Of a stretch of DNA of 64,000 nt, positions 19,907 through 31,806 are shown piece by piece. The notes beneath the pieces were generated by a model that ran no database searches, was not told where the DNA came from, and saw only the letters and a list, made by a program, of their open reading frames with translations. The translations under genes and the position numbers were made by a program. Origin of the DNA: Zymoseptoria tritici IPO323 (Eukaryota > Ascomycota > Dothideomycetes > Mycosphaerellales > Mycosphaerellaceae); assembly GCF_000219625.1 (NCBI RefSeq), contig NC_018215.1, positions 1,984,001 to 2,048,000 on the forward strand, read 5' to 3'. Within the stretch, counting starts at the first letter, position 1. Each line of letters begins with the position of its first letter.

Positions 19907-22900
19907 ATGTCGAGAACACAGCAGGATCAATTCATTGACGACGACGAGGAGGAAACATGTCCGCTATGCGTGGAAGAATTCGACCTTGCAGATCAAGGCT
20001 TCCGGCCGTGCCCATGCGGATACCAGGTGCGTTTCTGCACTCTGAGCGAAGCCTTCAGGCGCTTTACTGACACGACCTAGATATGCCAGTTTTGTTACCA
20101 CAATGTCAAGACCAACATGAACGGCCTGTGCCCTGCGTGCCGGCGACCCTACAGAGACGAGGACATACATTACAAACTAATCACGCCGGAGGAAACAGCG
20201 GCGCATAAGGCCCGTCAAGCGCAGAAACAGAAGAAGACCCAAGCGGCGTTACAAAAAGAGAAGCAGAAAGCCGAAGCTGATAATCTCAGTCGCAAGCATC
20301 TGGCCGGGATGCGTGTCGTGCAAAAGAACCTTGTTTATGTGACAGGTTTGAGCCCGAACTCGCAGGAGGACCAGTTGTTGCAGACCCTGCGCGGAGACCA
20401 GTATTTCGGACAGTATGGCAAGATCATCAAGATCGTCGTCAGCAAGGCCAAGGACCCGTCACATCCCCATTCGGTCGGCGTGTACGTGACCTACGAACGC
20501 AAGGAGGATGCGGCGTCTTGCATAGCCGCAGTGGATGGTTCCAAGAACGGCGACAGGACATTGCGGGCTCAATTTGGGACAACGAAGTACTGTTCAGCGT
20601 ACCTCCGTGGTGAGACATGCACGAATCGGAATTGCATGTTTCTGCATGAGCCGGGCGAGGCCAATGAGAGCTACTCTCGCGCCGACCTGTCGGCACTCAA
20701 TGCTGGTTCTTCGCAACAAGGCTCTGGACGACCACCACCACCGCAATCACAGCAGCCTGTTGCTTCTGCCGCGCAGCCCATGATGCGACAATTGAGCGAG
20801 GACACTCCGCAAAGCCCGGCGCTCGAGCGGCCCGCGTTACCTTCGACCGCCAGCTGGGCCACGAGGCCATCGACATTGGGCCGCGACGAGAGTCGACTAA
20901 TGAGCACCCCACACGGAAGTCCGGCGCCGGCCAGATCAACACCTGCTTTGGCTCAGGTTGAACCGGCGCAGGAGTTCGAGGCACCATCGACAGCGCCGCC
21001 GGAGACCAAGTCGGCGGAAACTGCCGCTACCACGCCTCCGCCTCCGAAGAGACTGCTGGTTTCGCCTTTGACAGCGCTGATAAGAGGCTTCAAAATTGAG
21101 GACTTCACATTCGTATGGTCCCCTGTAAGCTTATCGCAGACCGACCGGGATATCATCGAAAACTATCCCCCGTTATTCGATCCCAGTGGCGGCGCTCGAC
21201 GCCGTGTCAGGAGGCAACGAGAAGAGGAACAGCGGCGCATGGAACAAGAAGCGCAAGCCTTTCAGCAGCCTCCGGCAATCGAGCCGGAAGACAATCCTGA
21301 AATGAGCGGAAGCCTCCAGCTTGGTGGAGAACCGGAAGAGCGAGCGACGGGAAGTCAGCAGGGAGCCATACATCCTCCGGGACAAGACGGTGGACTTGAT
21401 CAACGTTTCCAGTTTGGAGGCGCAGCATCCAGCCCAAGTGCTAGTGAGCGAGGGCTAACGACCCAGCAACACCAACAGATGCTGCTGCAGACGCTCAAGC
21501 CGACTGTCCAGGGAACATACGTCAATGGCGGGAATCAATCCTCCGCGTTCCAATCGTCCTTTCCACAGCAGACGAATGCTCCACCTGGACATCAACGCAA
21601 CACGTCTCGATACTCCTTTGCCAACGATACCGCAAGTGCTTCAGCATCCGTCAAGCCCGTTGCGAACCCGAAGTTGATGAATCAACAATCTGCGATGATG
21701 CCACAAGCTGGCGGCTACCACTTCGGAGCGCAACATCAGCAACCACACGGACAATTCTACACCAGTAATGTGCAAGGTCCACCACCTGGTCTGAAGACGA
21801 CTGGTACTCCTCCAGTCAGTGGCAACCTTACATTCGGACAAGGCCACGGGTTTGCTACGGGTGGTCTCCAATACGGCGCAGGTGGAACGCGCAATGTGCA
21901 GGACACTTATATGAGAGATATGATGCGTGCAAATGGTCGCGATGCATCCAATGGGAGCGTGGACGCCAAGCGTGAGTTACATTCCTTCCCTTATAACACT
22001 ACCCATCCGAATGCAGCATACCAGGCCAGCCAAAGCAGTACCTTTCCCGCCCCTTCGTACACGCCGCTCGGCTATGGTGATGGCGAGAAGCAGAGGAAGA
22101 AAAAGGGCAAGAAGAGACACGCTAATGCTTCCTCCTCCTCGGGAGGAGGTATAGTGGATGTCTCTGTCGATCCCAGCAGCCATCTGCTTCAACACCGTCT
22201 GCACCAAGGCTCGAGTGGCATCGGCGGTGCTCCTTTCGTTGGCCAGGGTGCTGCAGGTGTGTACAACAACGGCATGCATGGCGGCAACTTCAGACCATGG
22301 TAGATGGTGGCGGTCTTTTTCGGCGTTCTGTTTTTGGAAGCGATACCTCTCAACTTGTTGTTCGCACCAGCGATCGACATTGGCGTTTTTTCCTGCAAGG
22401 CGTTCATGGGGCTCAGAAAGACGATCTCGACCGGCGCCAAGTGTTGGACGCTGGTCAGTGACTCGAAAAATCGCAGTTTGAAGCGCAGCAACCATCATGA
22501 CCATAGTCGGCTGGTTTTGATGGGAGAGGGGGTCACTTGGGTTGAGACGAGCGACGTCCTTGCACGCTCGCCGTTCTCTCGTCATGTCACGTTTGTACGT
22601 ATCTCGCAGACCTTCTCCGTGGCTGATAGATTGACGGGAAGATAGTTACCAGGATAGCTTCCTACACTACTATTCACCCACAAACGTGCCATGACGAGAG
22701 AACTCAACTGTACATTAGACTGCAGGCGATGTAGGTAGTTAGTTTGATCTGCTGTTGTAGCTGTAGTCACCGCCGCCATGCATGCACGGAAAGAGGAGGA
22801 TTGCACTGACTCTGCACCTGCACTGATTGCCACTCACTGTTGGTTCACAATGCTGACTAGCTACAGATGAAACCGACTTCCCGCCGTTGGCTTCTTCTTC

Positions 22901-25127
22901 CCGACAGCACGCCTCAGTATCCGGCATCTCTCTGGAAGGGTCACGACGATCGACGCCTTCTATGCCTCCGGGCCTGGAAACCAGCAGACGATCAACGCCG
23001 ACTGTACCTCCGGGACTGTCAGCTGTGCCCAAGCTTACCGCACTGCCAGATCTGGAAGGTAGCGCATCACGGCCTGGCTCTCGTCCCTCTAGCAGAGCAA
23101 GCGTCCAGCGCAATCTTTCGCAGATTCTGCCTGCGGTGCCATTGACGCCCACCAAAGGCACACCTTCACGGCAAGGCTCGAGAGATGACTTCGACAAGAT
23201 AATACCTGCAGAAACACCTAGCAAGCCATCCCGATCGACGACTTCGTCCGACCTCAAGATTGCCACCTCTGCTGATGAGCAAGAGAAGGTTGTCTCAGAC
23301 CGCCGGGACCAGTCAGACGACCTGGCTGTCAAGCCGGCGGCGCCTGTCGTGGCTGATGTTAGAAAAGTCTCTGCCTCGCCAACGCAGGGCGCGGGTCTAC
23401 AGCGAGTAGGCGATGCGAGCCCAGCCAAAGGTCAGAACCACGCTCCTGCAAGCGGAACCAAAGCTGAAGCGCTCAACGCGAGCAAGATCGACACAAGCAA
23501 ACCTGAGCCTACAAAGAAGCATTCCCTTATCAAACTTGACATCAATGCTGCAGCAGACAAGAAGGAGAAGATCGCGACACCAACAACGGCCACTCCCAGC
23601 GAGGCAGGGTCATACGCAAAGCCACAGCGCACTGCATCGCTCGCATCATCGCCAGCGAAGCTACCCGAGAGCCCAGCGAGTGCAATCGCGTCACCCGCCG
23701 CAAGACCGGCGCCAAGAACTCTGCGATTGACGTCCACACAAACCGTCCCTAAAGCTGATGTGCCGCCGGCGCAGCCCAGTTTTACACCGACCCTGCCGAA
23801 TGTCGCCGCTCATCGGTTGCCGTCACGGCGGCCGAGCGTGTCCTCCATGCACCTTCCAGGGACGCCATCCAGCGAGCACAATCCTATGTCAGACAATCTT
23901 TCGATCGCTTCGACCTCTTTGTCAAGGGCCAACTCACCGCCACCTGGCGTTAGCAGAGTCGGATCTGCGCCCGTGAGGGACAAGACGAAAAGTCAGCAGA
24001 AGAAGGACCGCCAGAAGATCGCCAAGGAGAAGGAAGAGCAGGATTTGAAGGCCAAAGTTGAACAGGCGGGCAAAGCGCTCGCGCAGGAGACGGAGCAGGA
24101 AGCGGTTGTCAGTCGCATGAAGAAGACGAAGAAGGAGAAAGCCGCCAAGCCAAAGACCAAATCCGTCGTGCCGACTGCGGACAGCACTCCCACGGCTAGT
24201 CGCCCCGCGTCTCCGGGCCCAAAGGTGGTGCCAGAGGTTGCGGTGAAACCAGAGTCGCCTCCAGTCGCAGAAACTGTCGTCGCGACACCGACAAAGGCTC
24301 CGGCAGTGCAGCCGATATTGCAGTCACCTAATGGACCATCACCTCCGGCGACTCCCACCCTGAGCCCGGCACAGTTGATCGCCGAGTTGAAGCAGTCTGC
24401 GCCAGAGATTCAAAAGTGCATCGACAGCCTCTTCCGCATCTCGACAAGTCACAACCAAAAGCAACAGCCGAATGTGTCATTAAAGGACCTCGCCAGCTCC
24501 AATATGTGGAAGCCGGACTTCAAAGTCAACCTGAAGAAGGAAGACGTCGAGGCTCTCCTCAAGGGTAAGGTGCCAGCTATTCACTACGGCGGAGAAGACA
24601 CTCGCGTGTTCGACCGCGGCATGGTAACACCTTCCGGAGCTCACTTGCGTGCTCTGACAAAGGAGCTGGAGTCACGATTTCTCGAACTGGAACAGGCATT
24701 GCGCGAGATGCCAGAGGAACTCCGCTTCCACCCTTCAAAGCCACAGAACGACACCAAATTCCCGACCATCGACCTCGAAGACATGAGACGCCAATTCGAG
24801 AACGCCAACGGCCGCGGCGTGAGCGTCATGGAGCAGATGGTGCAGGACGGATCGACCATGAAAAAGGGCGCCTTCCTGGTCGATGAGGCGAGGAAGTACA
24901 TCAACGAATTTGTCATGCCTCCTGTTACTCCGCCGCCGCATGTGGGAAATGTTACTAGGGTGCAGCAGGTAGCTCACGCGTTGCAAGGTGCGAATTCGGA
25001 GGCGGGTGTGCCGAGCGTGGAGATCGCGGAGAGGCAATTGAGTGAGTCGAAGAGGATGATGGATGAGAAGGAGAATGCTCTGAAGAAGGCGATCAAGAAG
25101 AACAAGCGCGTGGCTGGCTTGACGTGA
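19907..25127 (+). CDS. NOT4: NOT4, CCR4-NOT E3 ubiquitin ligase subunit (RING-RRM-C3H1); long form 1,518 aa, short form 780 aa
   Basis: NOT4 is the ubiquitin ligase of the CCR4-NOT complex and acts in mRNA decay and co-translational quality control. Exon 1 19907-20026, exon 2 from 20081. The C4C4 RING spans about residues 18-61 (CPLC, CPCGYQICQFC, CPAC). An RRM lies at about 122-205 and a C3H1 finger (CSAYLRGETCTNRNCMFLHE) near 210-230; the rest is Gln/Pro/Ser-rich. Read straight through, exon 2 stops at 22303 (780 aa, ending GGNFRPW). A phase-1 donor at 22257 (gtgtgt) and an acceptor at 22866, preceded by a gctgac branch motif, would remove 610 bp and join in frame to 22867-25127, adding DETDFPPLA and 750 more residues. 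The downstream frame lacks its own ATG until 22962, which favours the long form. A separate downstream gene is the alternative. Confidence 0.75.
22257..22866 (+). other. Putative 610-bp alternatively retained intron of NOT4
   Basis: The donor is gtgtgtac after CTGCAG, phase 1; the acceptor is gctgactagctacag. The segment includes the short-form stop at 22301-22303 and then T-rich sequence that would serve as a 3' untranslated region if retained. It is an order of magnitude longer than the other introns here. It contains no repeat or recognisable gene. Confidence 0.5.
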
Positions 25128-25296
25128 AGCTCGCCAGAGCCTCTGGCTGGAGCGATATCCGGGTCGAAAATGCTTGGACATCGGAGACGAGAGTCGCTCA
25201 CTGCCGCCCAGGCACACCTTGATCGCTTGAATGTTTATTCATCCAGTACTAGCTAAGTAGTTACTCCGATCACTAGCTAGCAACGATACCAACCAT

Positions 25297-26183
25297 TCAC
25301 TTGGGAAGGCTGATCCCCGAGAACTTCGAGTAGATTGCCAAGAGCTCTTCCTGCTTTGCTTCTTCGGTCGCGGCCTTCTGTGGTGACTGTGCACCGCTGA
25401 CGTTGAAATAGACACCGCTCCGATCGCCAGCACCACTCTTTCCGTTGATGTACGCCGCGATCCCTTCAGCTGATGTCGCTGAGCTGCCTGGCGCACTTCC
25501 TCCGCCCAGCTTAGTCTTCACCCAGCCCGGGTCATACGAGCAGCTCTGTACGTCTGGCCAGTGCCTTGCCACCGCGTTCGCGAGAAGGACATTGTGAAGT
25601 TTGCTATCAATCGCCATCAGCACGCGCTCGGACCTCAACAAACGAACACAGCCATTCCTCACCTATCATTATACGCCTGCATCGGCACAAAACTCCTCTC
25701 CTTCCAATTCACATCCTTCAAACTCGGATCGCCACTCAAATGCAAACTCGAAGAAACATACAACAGCTTCTTCGGCTTCTCCATCAACGCTGTCAGCACA
25801 TACGGCGCCAGACTGTTCACCTGAAACGTCTTGGCCAGTCCATCGCCCGTCTCGCCTTCTGTGCCAGACAATCCTACGCCAGCGTTATGGACAACCGCGC
25901 TCCAGGGTCCGGCCTTGTTGGCTTCGGCGGCGAGGGACTTGATTGATTCGAGGCTGGTGAGGTCGCCGATGAGCACGCCTTCGACTTCGGGAAGGGCGGC
26001 TTTGGCTTGGGCCGCGCGATCCTGACTCCGGGCGTGCAGTGTAACTAGCGAATGTCAGTCGCCTCATGCAGCACTTTAAGCACTCCTCGATGCCGAACCT
26101 TTGTGGCCTTGTTGGGTGAGAAGTTTGGCGGCGGCGAGGCCGATGCCATCGGTGGAGCCGGTGATGAACACGCGAGATGTCAT
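25297..26183 (-). CDS. Short-chain dehydrogenase/reductase, retinol dehydrogenase-like (257 aa)
   Basis: NAD(P)-dependent SDR of the RDH/WW-oxidoreductase-like group. Exons: 26183-26099, 26044-25663 and 25603-25297, with introns of 54 and 59 bp. Joins give HKVTLHARSQDRA and AYNDSKLHNVLL. Motifs: TGSTDGIG at residues 8-15, HARSQ cofactor-specificity region, GDLTS near 55, HNAGVG near 75, catalytic Ser in LLYVSSSLH, YNDSK as YxxxK, and DPGWVKTKLGG. It is shorter than most members but complete. Substrate unknown. It is divergent from the Baeyer-Villiger monooxygenase at 33805; without the retrotransposon the two starts would be about 700 bp apart, so they may once have shared a control region. 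Confidence 0.85.
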
Positions 26184-26387
26184 GTTTGATTGGATGTTCG
26201 GTTGCACGGGATTGGACGTTTCTCTCGACAGTACGGTCCTGGGTCATATATGTTTCGTTGATGTACCGATTGCTTACAAACTGGTGACGCAATTGGCGAA
26301 GGCGAAGTCTTCATCGGCCGACATGGCATGTGCGGTCGGCTGTCGACCGTCTTGCTTCAAGACTCAAACTATCGCTCCATCTCCCAA
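26184..26387. promoter_or_regulatory. Left remnant of the SDR / monooxygenase divergent promoter
   Basis: Host sequence between the SDR start and the retrotransposon target site. It keeps normal CpA and TpG dinucleotides, so the mutation seen in the element has not spread visibly into it. No operator recognised. Confidence 0.4.
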
Positions 26388-26392
26388 CTGTG
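26388..26392. repeat. Target-site duplication CTGTG, left copy
   Basis: CTGTG directly precedes the left LTR and is repeated directly after the right LTR (33305-33309). A 5-bp duplication is normal for LTR-element integration and shows the two LTRs belong to one insertion. Confidence 0.9.
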
Positions 26393-26512
26393 TGTTGAAA
26401 TACGGTGGCTGGCAATAGCTGGCTAGCTCCAAATGGTGTATATCAGGGTATCTTACTCTCTGTTAGTAGTTAGTTCCTTTAATCAATTACTTAACAAGAC
26501 ATCCTTTTAACA
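26393..26512 (+). repeat. Left LTR (120 bp)
   Basis: Starts TGTTGAAATACGG and ends CCTTTTAACA. It differs from the right LTR at eight of 120 positions. All are transitions, and all lie at CpA or TpG in the unmutated copy; five changes are in the right LTR and three in the left. Confidence 0.93.
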
Positions 26513-26524
26513 GGTTATGAGCCC
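26513..26524 (+). other. Primer-binding site for the anticodon arm of initiator tRNA-Met
   Basis: GGTTATGAGCCC abuts the left LTR. It is complementary to the GGGCTCATAACC anticodon arm of eukaryotic initiator tRNA-Met, not to its 3' end. Drosophila copia and yeast Ty5 are known to prime this way from a half-tRNA, so the same mechanism is inferred here. Confidence 0.75.
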
Positions 26525-27387
26525 GGCTTTGCGCCGCCGTCTTTATTCTTTATTGCATTTCCGCTCCGCACTTACGGTGCTATACTACACACGACCGAAA
26601 CGAATAAAGACACTAAGACAAGAAAGGATTTTATACCTCGGCTAAGCGGATGCTCTCGCAAGCCCTTTAAAACAAGATAGCTGGAATTACTTGCTACCTT
26701 TCAAAATTCGATAGCTAGAAGAAAAACTTCTTTACGCTAAACTACTAGATACCTTAATTACCAACCTCCTTCTTTTCGAGATATTACGCTAACGATAGAT
26801 AGTTAAGAGAATACAAGTATCGAGAGTACTTACTCGAAAAAGAGAAGATACTATAGTTAACTTGTATCCTTCTTCGATACCTTCTAAACCTCCGAAACCC
26901 CTCGAACCTATCGTTACCTCCTTAGGAGTCGCACTCTCCTTAAGAAGTCTATTATCGAACGACGCCTCTTAAGAGCCTCTTTCCTATACCTTTTTAAGAC
27001 TATCGAGACCAAGAATAAGGACATCCGTCGACTCGATTCTCGCACTGTCGCACCGATTCCTTTTACCTTCGAAAGCGACTACGAACTAGAACTACCTTAA
27101 AAACGGAAGAAAAATAGGCAATCTCGCTCTCTGTTACTACGAGTAGTCGCGCTCGATATCCCTAATCCTCTATCTCTACACCTTCAAGAACTATTTGGAC
27201 TCGTGCTATTAACACTACCGCCGTTACTTCTCTGGGTTAACTAATACCGCGAACAAGAATAACACCTTTGCTTTTTACGAGCATCTTTAGATCCGCCCTG
27301 TCCCGGATACGATCTGCTAATCTACGAGAACCGGAAAATACTTAGAAGACAATTAACACCTCTAAAGTCTCTTCTACTCGTGCGACT
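26525..27387 (+). other. Retrotransposon 5' internal leader, no clear coding sequence
   Basis: About 860 bp between the primer site and the first in-frame ATG of gag. It has many stops in all frames and an AT-rich, CpA-depleted composition like the rest of the element. It probably served as leader and packaging region. A gag start further upstream could have been destroyed. Confidence 0.4.
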
Positions 27388-29811
27388 ATGTCTTCCGAGA
27401 AAGTAGTAACCCTATTAGTCCTAGTCCTCGAGACCTAGAAGGACTAGGAGGTCTAGAGCGACAAGATTCGAAATTAACTCGCAACGCACGGCTTCTCGGC
27501 TATAATTAAAACAAAGGATCCTATTAACCTAGAAGGCGAACTTTACTACGACCCTGCCGATTAGACGAAGTACGTGCGCGAATTCAGAGACAAGCAAGAA
27601 AGAGCGCTCGGAGTTATTAAAGATAAATGCTGCTATAACGTAAAAGACCTTATTAAGGAATGTACTATACTACTCGACGCGCTAGAGATCCTCGAGAAGA
27701 ACTACTCTCTTTCCGGAGACGGCGAATTTAAGACTCTAATCGAGGAATAGAATTAACTTACTATCCAATCCGAAGGAGTAAACGCCTACGGTTCTAAGGT
27801 AAGACGCCTTTAGAACCGCTTTACCTAGATCTACTCGAAGGTTACGTAAGACGAATGCTTCGCCGTAATAAAGTTTATTACCGGCCTTTCCTCCGAGTTC
27901 GACTTGTAGCAAACGACCTTTATACAGACGCACAACATACTCCCGAAGACAACTAGGGGAGTTATAGTGCAAGTTACTCTTATAGATGCTATCGCTAACA
28001 CAGAGCGTTTCTATTACATTTAGAAGGCATCTTCTAAATCGCATATATTCGCCGGACGAAGGCTAAAGGCATAACTATATTAGCCTCGGGAGAAGTGTAA
28101 GCACTGCAAACGCCCTTACCGCGGTAAGTGCTTTTCTCTTAACCCGAGCAAGGCGCCTAAATAGTAGAAAGAACAAGAGTTAAAGAAGCGAAAGGTTAGC
28201 GACGACGACGAGATAACATTCTTCTCTTCCGAAACAAAGAAGAAAATAGTACAATACGTAGCTATCTCGGACGATAGCGCCTTTAACGTCGCCTCTCGCT
28301 CCGGAGAAATAATAACTTTCTACAAAGGAAGGAGCCTCTTCGACACGTGGATTATCGACTCCGGCGCCTCTTCTTACCTAATCGGCCGCCGCGATGTCTT
28401 TACCTCTTTTAAGGAAATCTATAGACATACCTCTCGCGGTATTAGCGGCAACTCCGTTAATCCTATCGGCATTAGCACTATTTAAATTCCGGCTCGCATC
28501 GATAGAAAGCTTTACAAATTAAACATTACAAATGTAAAGTATTCCCCGAATGCCGGTGTTAACCTGCTCTCCCTTAACTAAATCTAGTCTTAATTTAACT
28601 AGGTTATACCCTTAACTACTAGTCTCTCGTTTGTAAAGGGAAATAAAGCTTTCCGAACCTAATTCGAGGAAGGACTGCTTATTCTCGACACGATGCTAAC
28701 GCTATAGGACGACCTTTGTATAGCCGTATACGAAGTCGAGGACGGATAGGCCTTACTCTAGTACGAACGCCTCGGTCACCTAGGTAAACAAAACGTCCGT
28801 AGGCTAAAGAAGATAGTAGACGGCATAGACGCTTACACTCTCGATAGCTAATGCATCTGCGAAGCGTGCGTTATAGGTCGTTTCTACGCAAAACCTTACT
28901 AAGGGCATATTAAACGCGGAAAACAAAAGCTCGACCTTCTCTATATAGACTTAAAATACGGCCTAAAGGAGACTCGAGGATACGACGGTTCTCGCTTCTA
29001 GCTTATAATCGTAGACGACAGTACAACAAATACTAACTACTTAGTATACAAGCATGTCCGTAACGTTGTCGACCTCGTACGCTACTACCTCGACTATTAT
29101 AAAACGCCTATGTTCAAATGCCGGCGGATTCGCCTTAACTAAGGCAGTAAATTTATTACAAACGACTTCAAAAATCTCTGCTATAATCGAGGAATTAAAC
29201 TCGAATTTATAAGTACCGAGCAAAGTTAATTAAATAGGGTTGCCGAAGTTGTTAACAAAATCATCCTCGAGAAACTAGAGCCTACGCTATACGCCGGCAA
29301 ACTCGAGCTGAAATAGTAGCCCGCCGTTGTCGAAGTAATAGCCTATCTACGCAACCGGTGCCCGAACAGCCGACTCGATATTACTACGCACGAAGCATAG
29401 ACGGGCGAACGCCCTAACATCTTAAACATTCGTAAGATCGGCTTAAAGGCCTATGTCCTAAAGAAGGAGCCAAAAGACAAACGCCCCGGGTATGTTTATC
29501 GCGCTAACATTAGCAAACTACTCGGATTTAAGGGAAACAAGCAATACCTTGTTATCTGTCTAAACTAGAAAGAACTACGCTAGGTGTACAACGTAATCTT
29601 TAAAGAACATAGAAAACACATCCGCGAGGAATCCGATAGTAGCGACAGCAACGGCGAAGACGAACCCCCGTCTAAAAGGCGCAACGTTAGACTCCTTAGT
29701 CCGAGTCGCCGTTCGGCAAAGGATTTACGGCGTAACGCTTTAGGGGGAGAATTAGATAGTAAATCGTTAAGTAGTAACTCCGACATCGAAATCGTTAGTC
29801 CTTCTCGCTCA

Positions 29812-29897
29812 CTAACGCCTCTACCGCCTCCTCGAACGCTAACGCCGCCTCCCCGAACGCTAACGCCGCCTCCTCGAACACTAACGCCTCTACCTAA
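29812..29897 (+). repeat. 21-bp coding tandem repeat in the integrase-RT linker
   Basis: Units beginning ctaacg occur at 29812, 29839, 29860 and 29881. The first is 27 bp and the next two are 21 bp. They encode a repeated LTPPPRT heptapeptide. This part of the element is the longest stretch without stops (29584-29910), because its codons contain few CpA or TpG sites. Confidence 0.8.
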
Positions 29898-31791
29898 CGA
29901 ACGCCCTTAAGACGAGACTATCCTAGACGGATACAGAGAGAAACGCTAGCGAAGGCCGAACTCGTTATTTCCGGAAACCGACTACGCGCTAATCGCTAAA
30001 CAAGACGCGGAAACCGAAAGTTACCTTACAAGTTACCGAGATAACCTCTTTGTTATATTAAACGCTTAAAGCAATCCGCTCGCTAAAACACTCTCCGAGT
30101 TCCCCGAAATACAGGCTCTTCTAATGTTCTCTTTTATCGCTACCGCCGCTACTGCAACGGAACCGTCCGAACTACGAACTGTCCGCTAAGCAAAGGCTAA
30201 TACAATGTAGACCGAATAGAAGGGCGCTATATTAGAAGAAGTAAAATCACTTTAGAAGAACAAGACATAGAGATTAAAGAAACGAGCGGAAGTTTTAAGA
30301 AACGGTAAGAAGGTCTTGCTTAGCAGATAGGTCTTTAAACTAAAAAGGGGACTAAACGGCGAGATACTTAAATATAAGGCACGCTAGGTTATTAAAGGCT
30401 ACGCCTAGGAAGAAGGCTCCGACTACACCGAGACTTTTGCCTTAGTTGTAAAACCGATAAGCTATAAGGCCCTGTTCGCTATCGCCGCCGTACTCGACCT
30501 AGAAATCGAACAGATAGATGTTAAAACCGCTTTCCTCTACGGACTTATATAAGAAACCGTGTACGTCGAACAACCCTATAAATTCGAAGAAGGAAGCGAT
30601 AACATTTGCCTGCTTAATCGCGCGCTCTACGGCCTTAAATAGTCGCCTCGTACCTAGTATAACATCCTAACCTCCTACCTTAACGAGATCGGATTTAAGC
30701 CCCTCGTTGCCGACATTAGCGTGTTCTTCCGAGGGTACACTTTTATCGCTATCTACGTTAACGATCTGCTTATCGTTAGGCCGAAGAAACCGGAGATTTA
30801 AGAAATTAAGAACTAGCTGTCGGAGCGTTTTAAAATGTCCGACCTCGGCCTTTATGCATATTACCTTAGGATAACTGTTCGCCGCGACCGCGTTAACTAG
30901 AAGATTTTCCTTAGCTAAAGAGCCTACGTCGAGAAATTCCTTTAATAGTACGGTGTATAGGAAGAGAAGATCTATATAATACTAATAGACTTAGCGTCTA
31001 AAATCGAGCTAGCAAAAGAAGGATATATCGCCCTAGACGAACTTCGCAAGAAGTATTAGTCTGCTGTTAGATTATTAATGTACGCTATGCTAGGCATACG
31101 ACTAGACATCGCATTCTCTGTATCTGTTGTTAGCCGATTCTGCGCTAACCCTACGGAAGAACATTAGAAGCTCGTTAAGAGAATTATGTGCTACTTAAGA
31201 GCTATAGTCGATTTCGAACTAGTGTTCTAAGGAGACTTAAAGGACCTTAGCGGCTACACTAACTCCGACTAGGCGTAAGATCCCGAGATACGCCGCTCTA
31301 CGTCCGGCTAGGTGTTCAGCCTAGGTAGCGGAGCTATCTCTTAGTTGTTAAAACAACAGACGAGAGTAGCGTTGTTAACGGTTAAAGCAGAATATATAGG
31401 ACAAACACAGGCGGCGAAAGAAGCTATCTAGCTAAAGACGCTCCTCGATTAACTCCTTCCCGAAGGAAATCGTAGACCGTAAGCAACGATTATCTACTAC
31501 GATAACTAAGGTGCAATAGCGCTCGCTAAGAACCCTACCTTTTACTCGCGGTCAAAGCACTTTAGCGTTAATACGCATTTTATCCGCGAACGAGTGCAAG
31601 AAGGGGACATCGAGCTGCACTAGGTTAAAACCGAGAAGATAATCGCTAATAGCCTAACTAAACCTCTCGCTAACAAACAGTTCTATACGTTTAGAAGGGC
31701 GCTCGGACTAGCACTCCCCTCCTACGTTAAAACTCCCCGGTAGCTACAGTCTATAACTAATTAAAAGAAGAACCGGACTAAGGAGTCTAAC

Positions 31792-31803
31792 AACGAGGGG
31801 GAG
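31792..31803 (+). other. Internal copy of the polypurine tract
   Basis: AACGAGGGGGAG, identical to the 12 bases that directly precede the right LTR (33173-33184). It overlaps the last codons of gag-pol; the terminal TAA follows at once. Confidence 0.75.
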
Positions 31804-31806
31804 TAA

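Larger units (their letters stand above)
27388..31806 (+). pseudogene. Copia gag-pol polyprotein, single frame, inactivated by RIP stops
   Basis: Reading from the ATG at 27388 in one frame (1,473 codons to the TAA at 31804-31806) gives the full Copia order. Gag ends in a zinc knuckle at about 28090-28125, in which the His looks changed to Tyr. The protease motif DSGAS is at 28357-28371, followed by SY where SH is usual. The GAG-pre-integrase H..C..C region is near 28770-28880, with its first His also Tyr. The integrase core is near 28940-29400, with one catalytic Asp position reading Asn. A Ser/Pro-rich linker follows (29600-29910), then reverse transcriptase with its YVDD box reading YVND at 30754-30765, and RNase H to about 31730. 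Every stop I saw was TAG or TAA at a position where the family has Gln or Trp; none was TGA. No frameshift seen. Confidence 0.9.

Noticed and set aside
25601..25946. Plus-strand frames of 113 and 126 codons opposite the SDR
   Set aside because: They overlap the second exon and intron of the well-supported SDR on the other strand.
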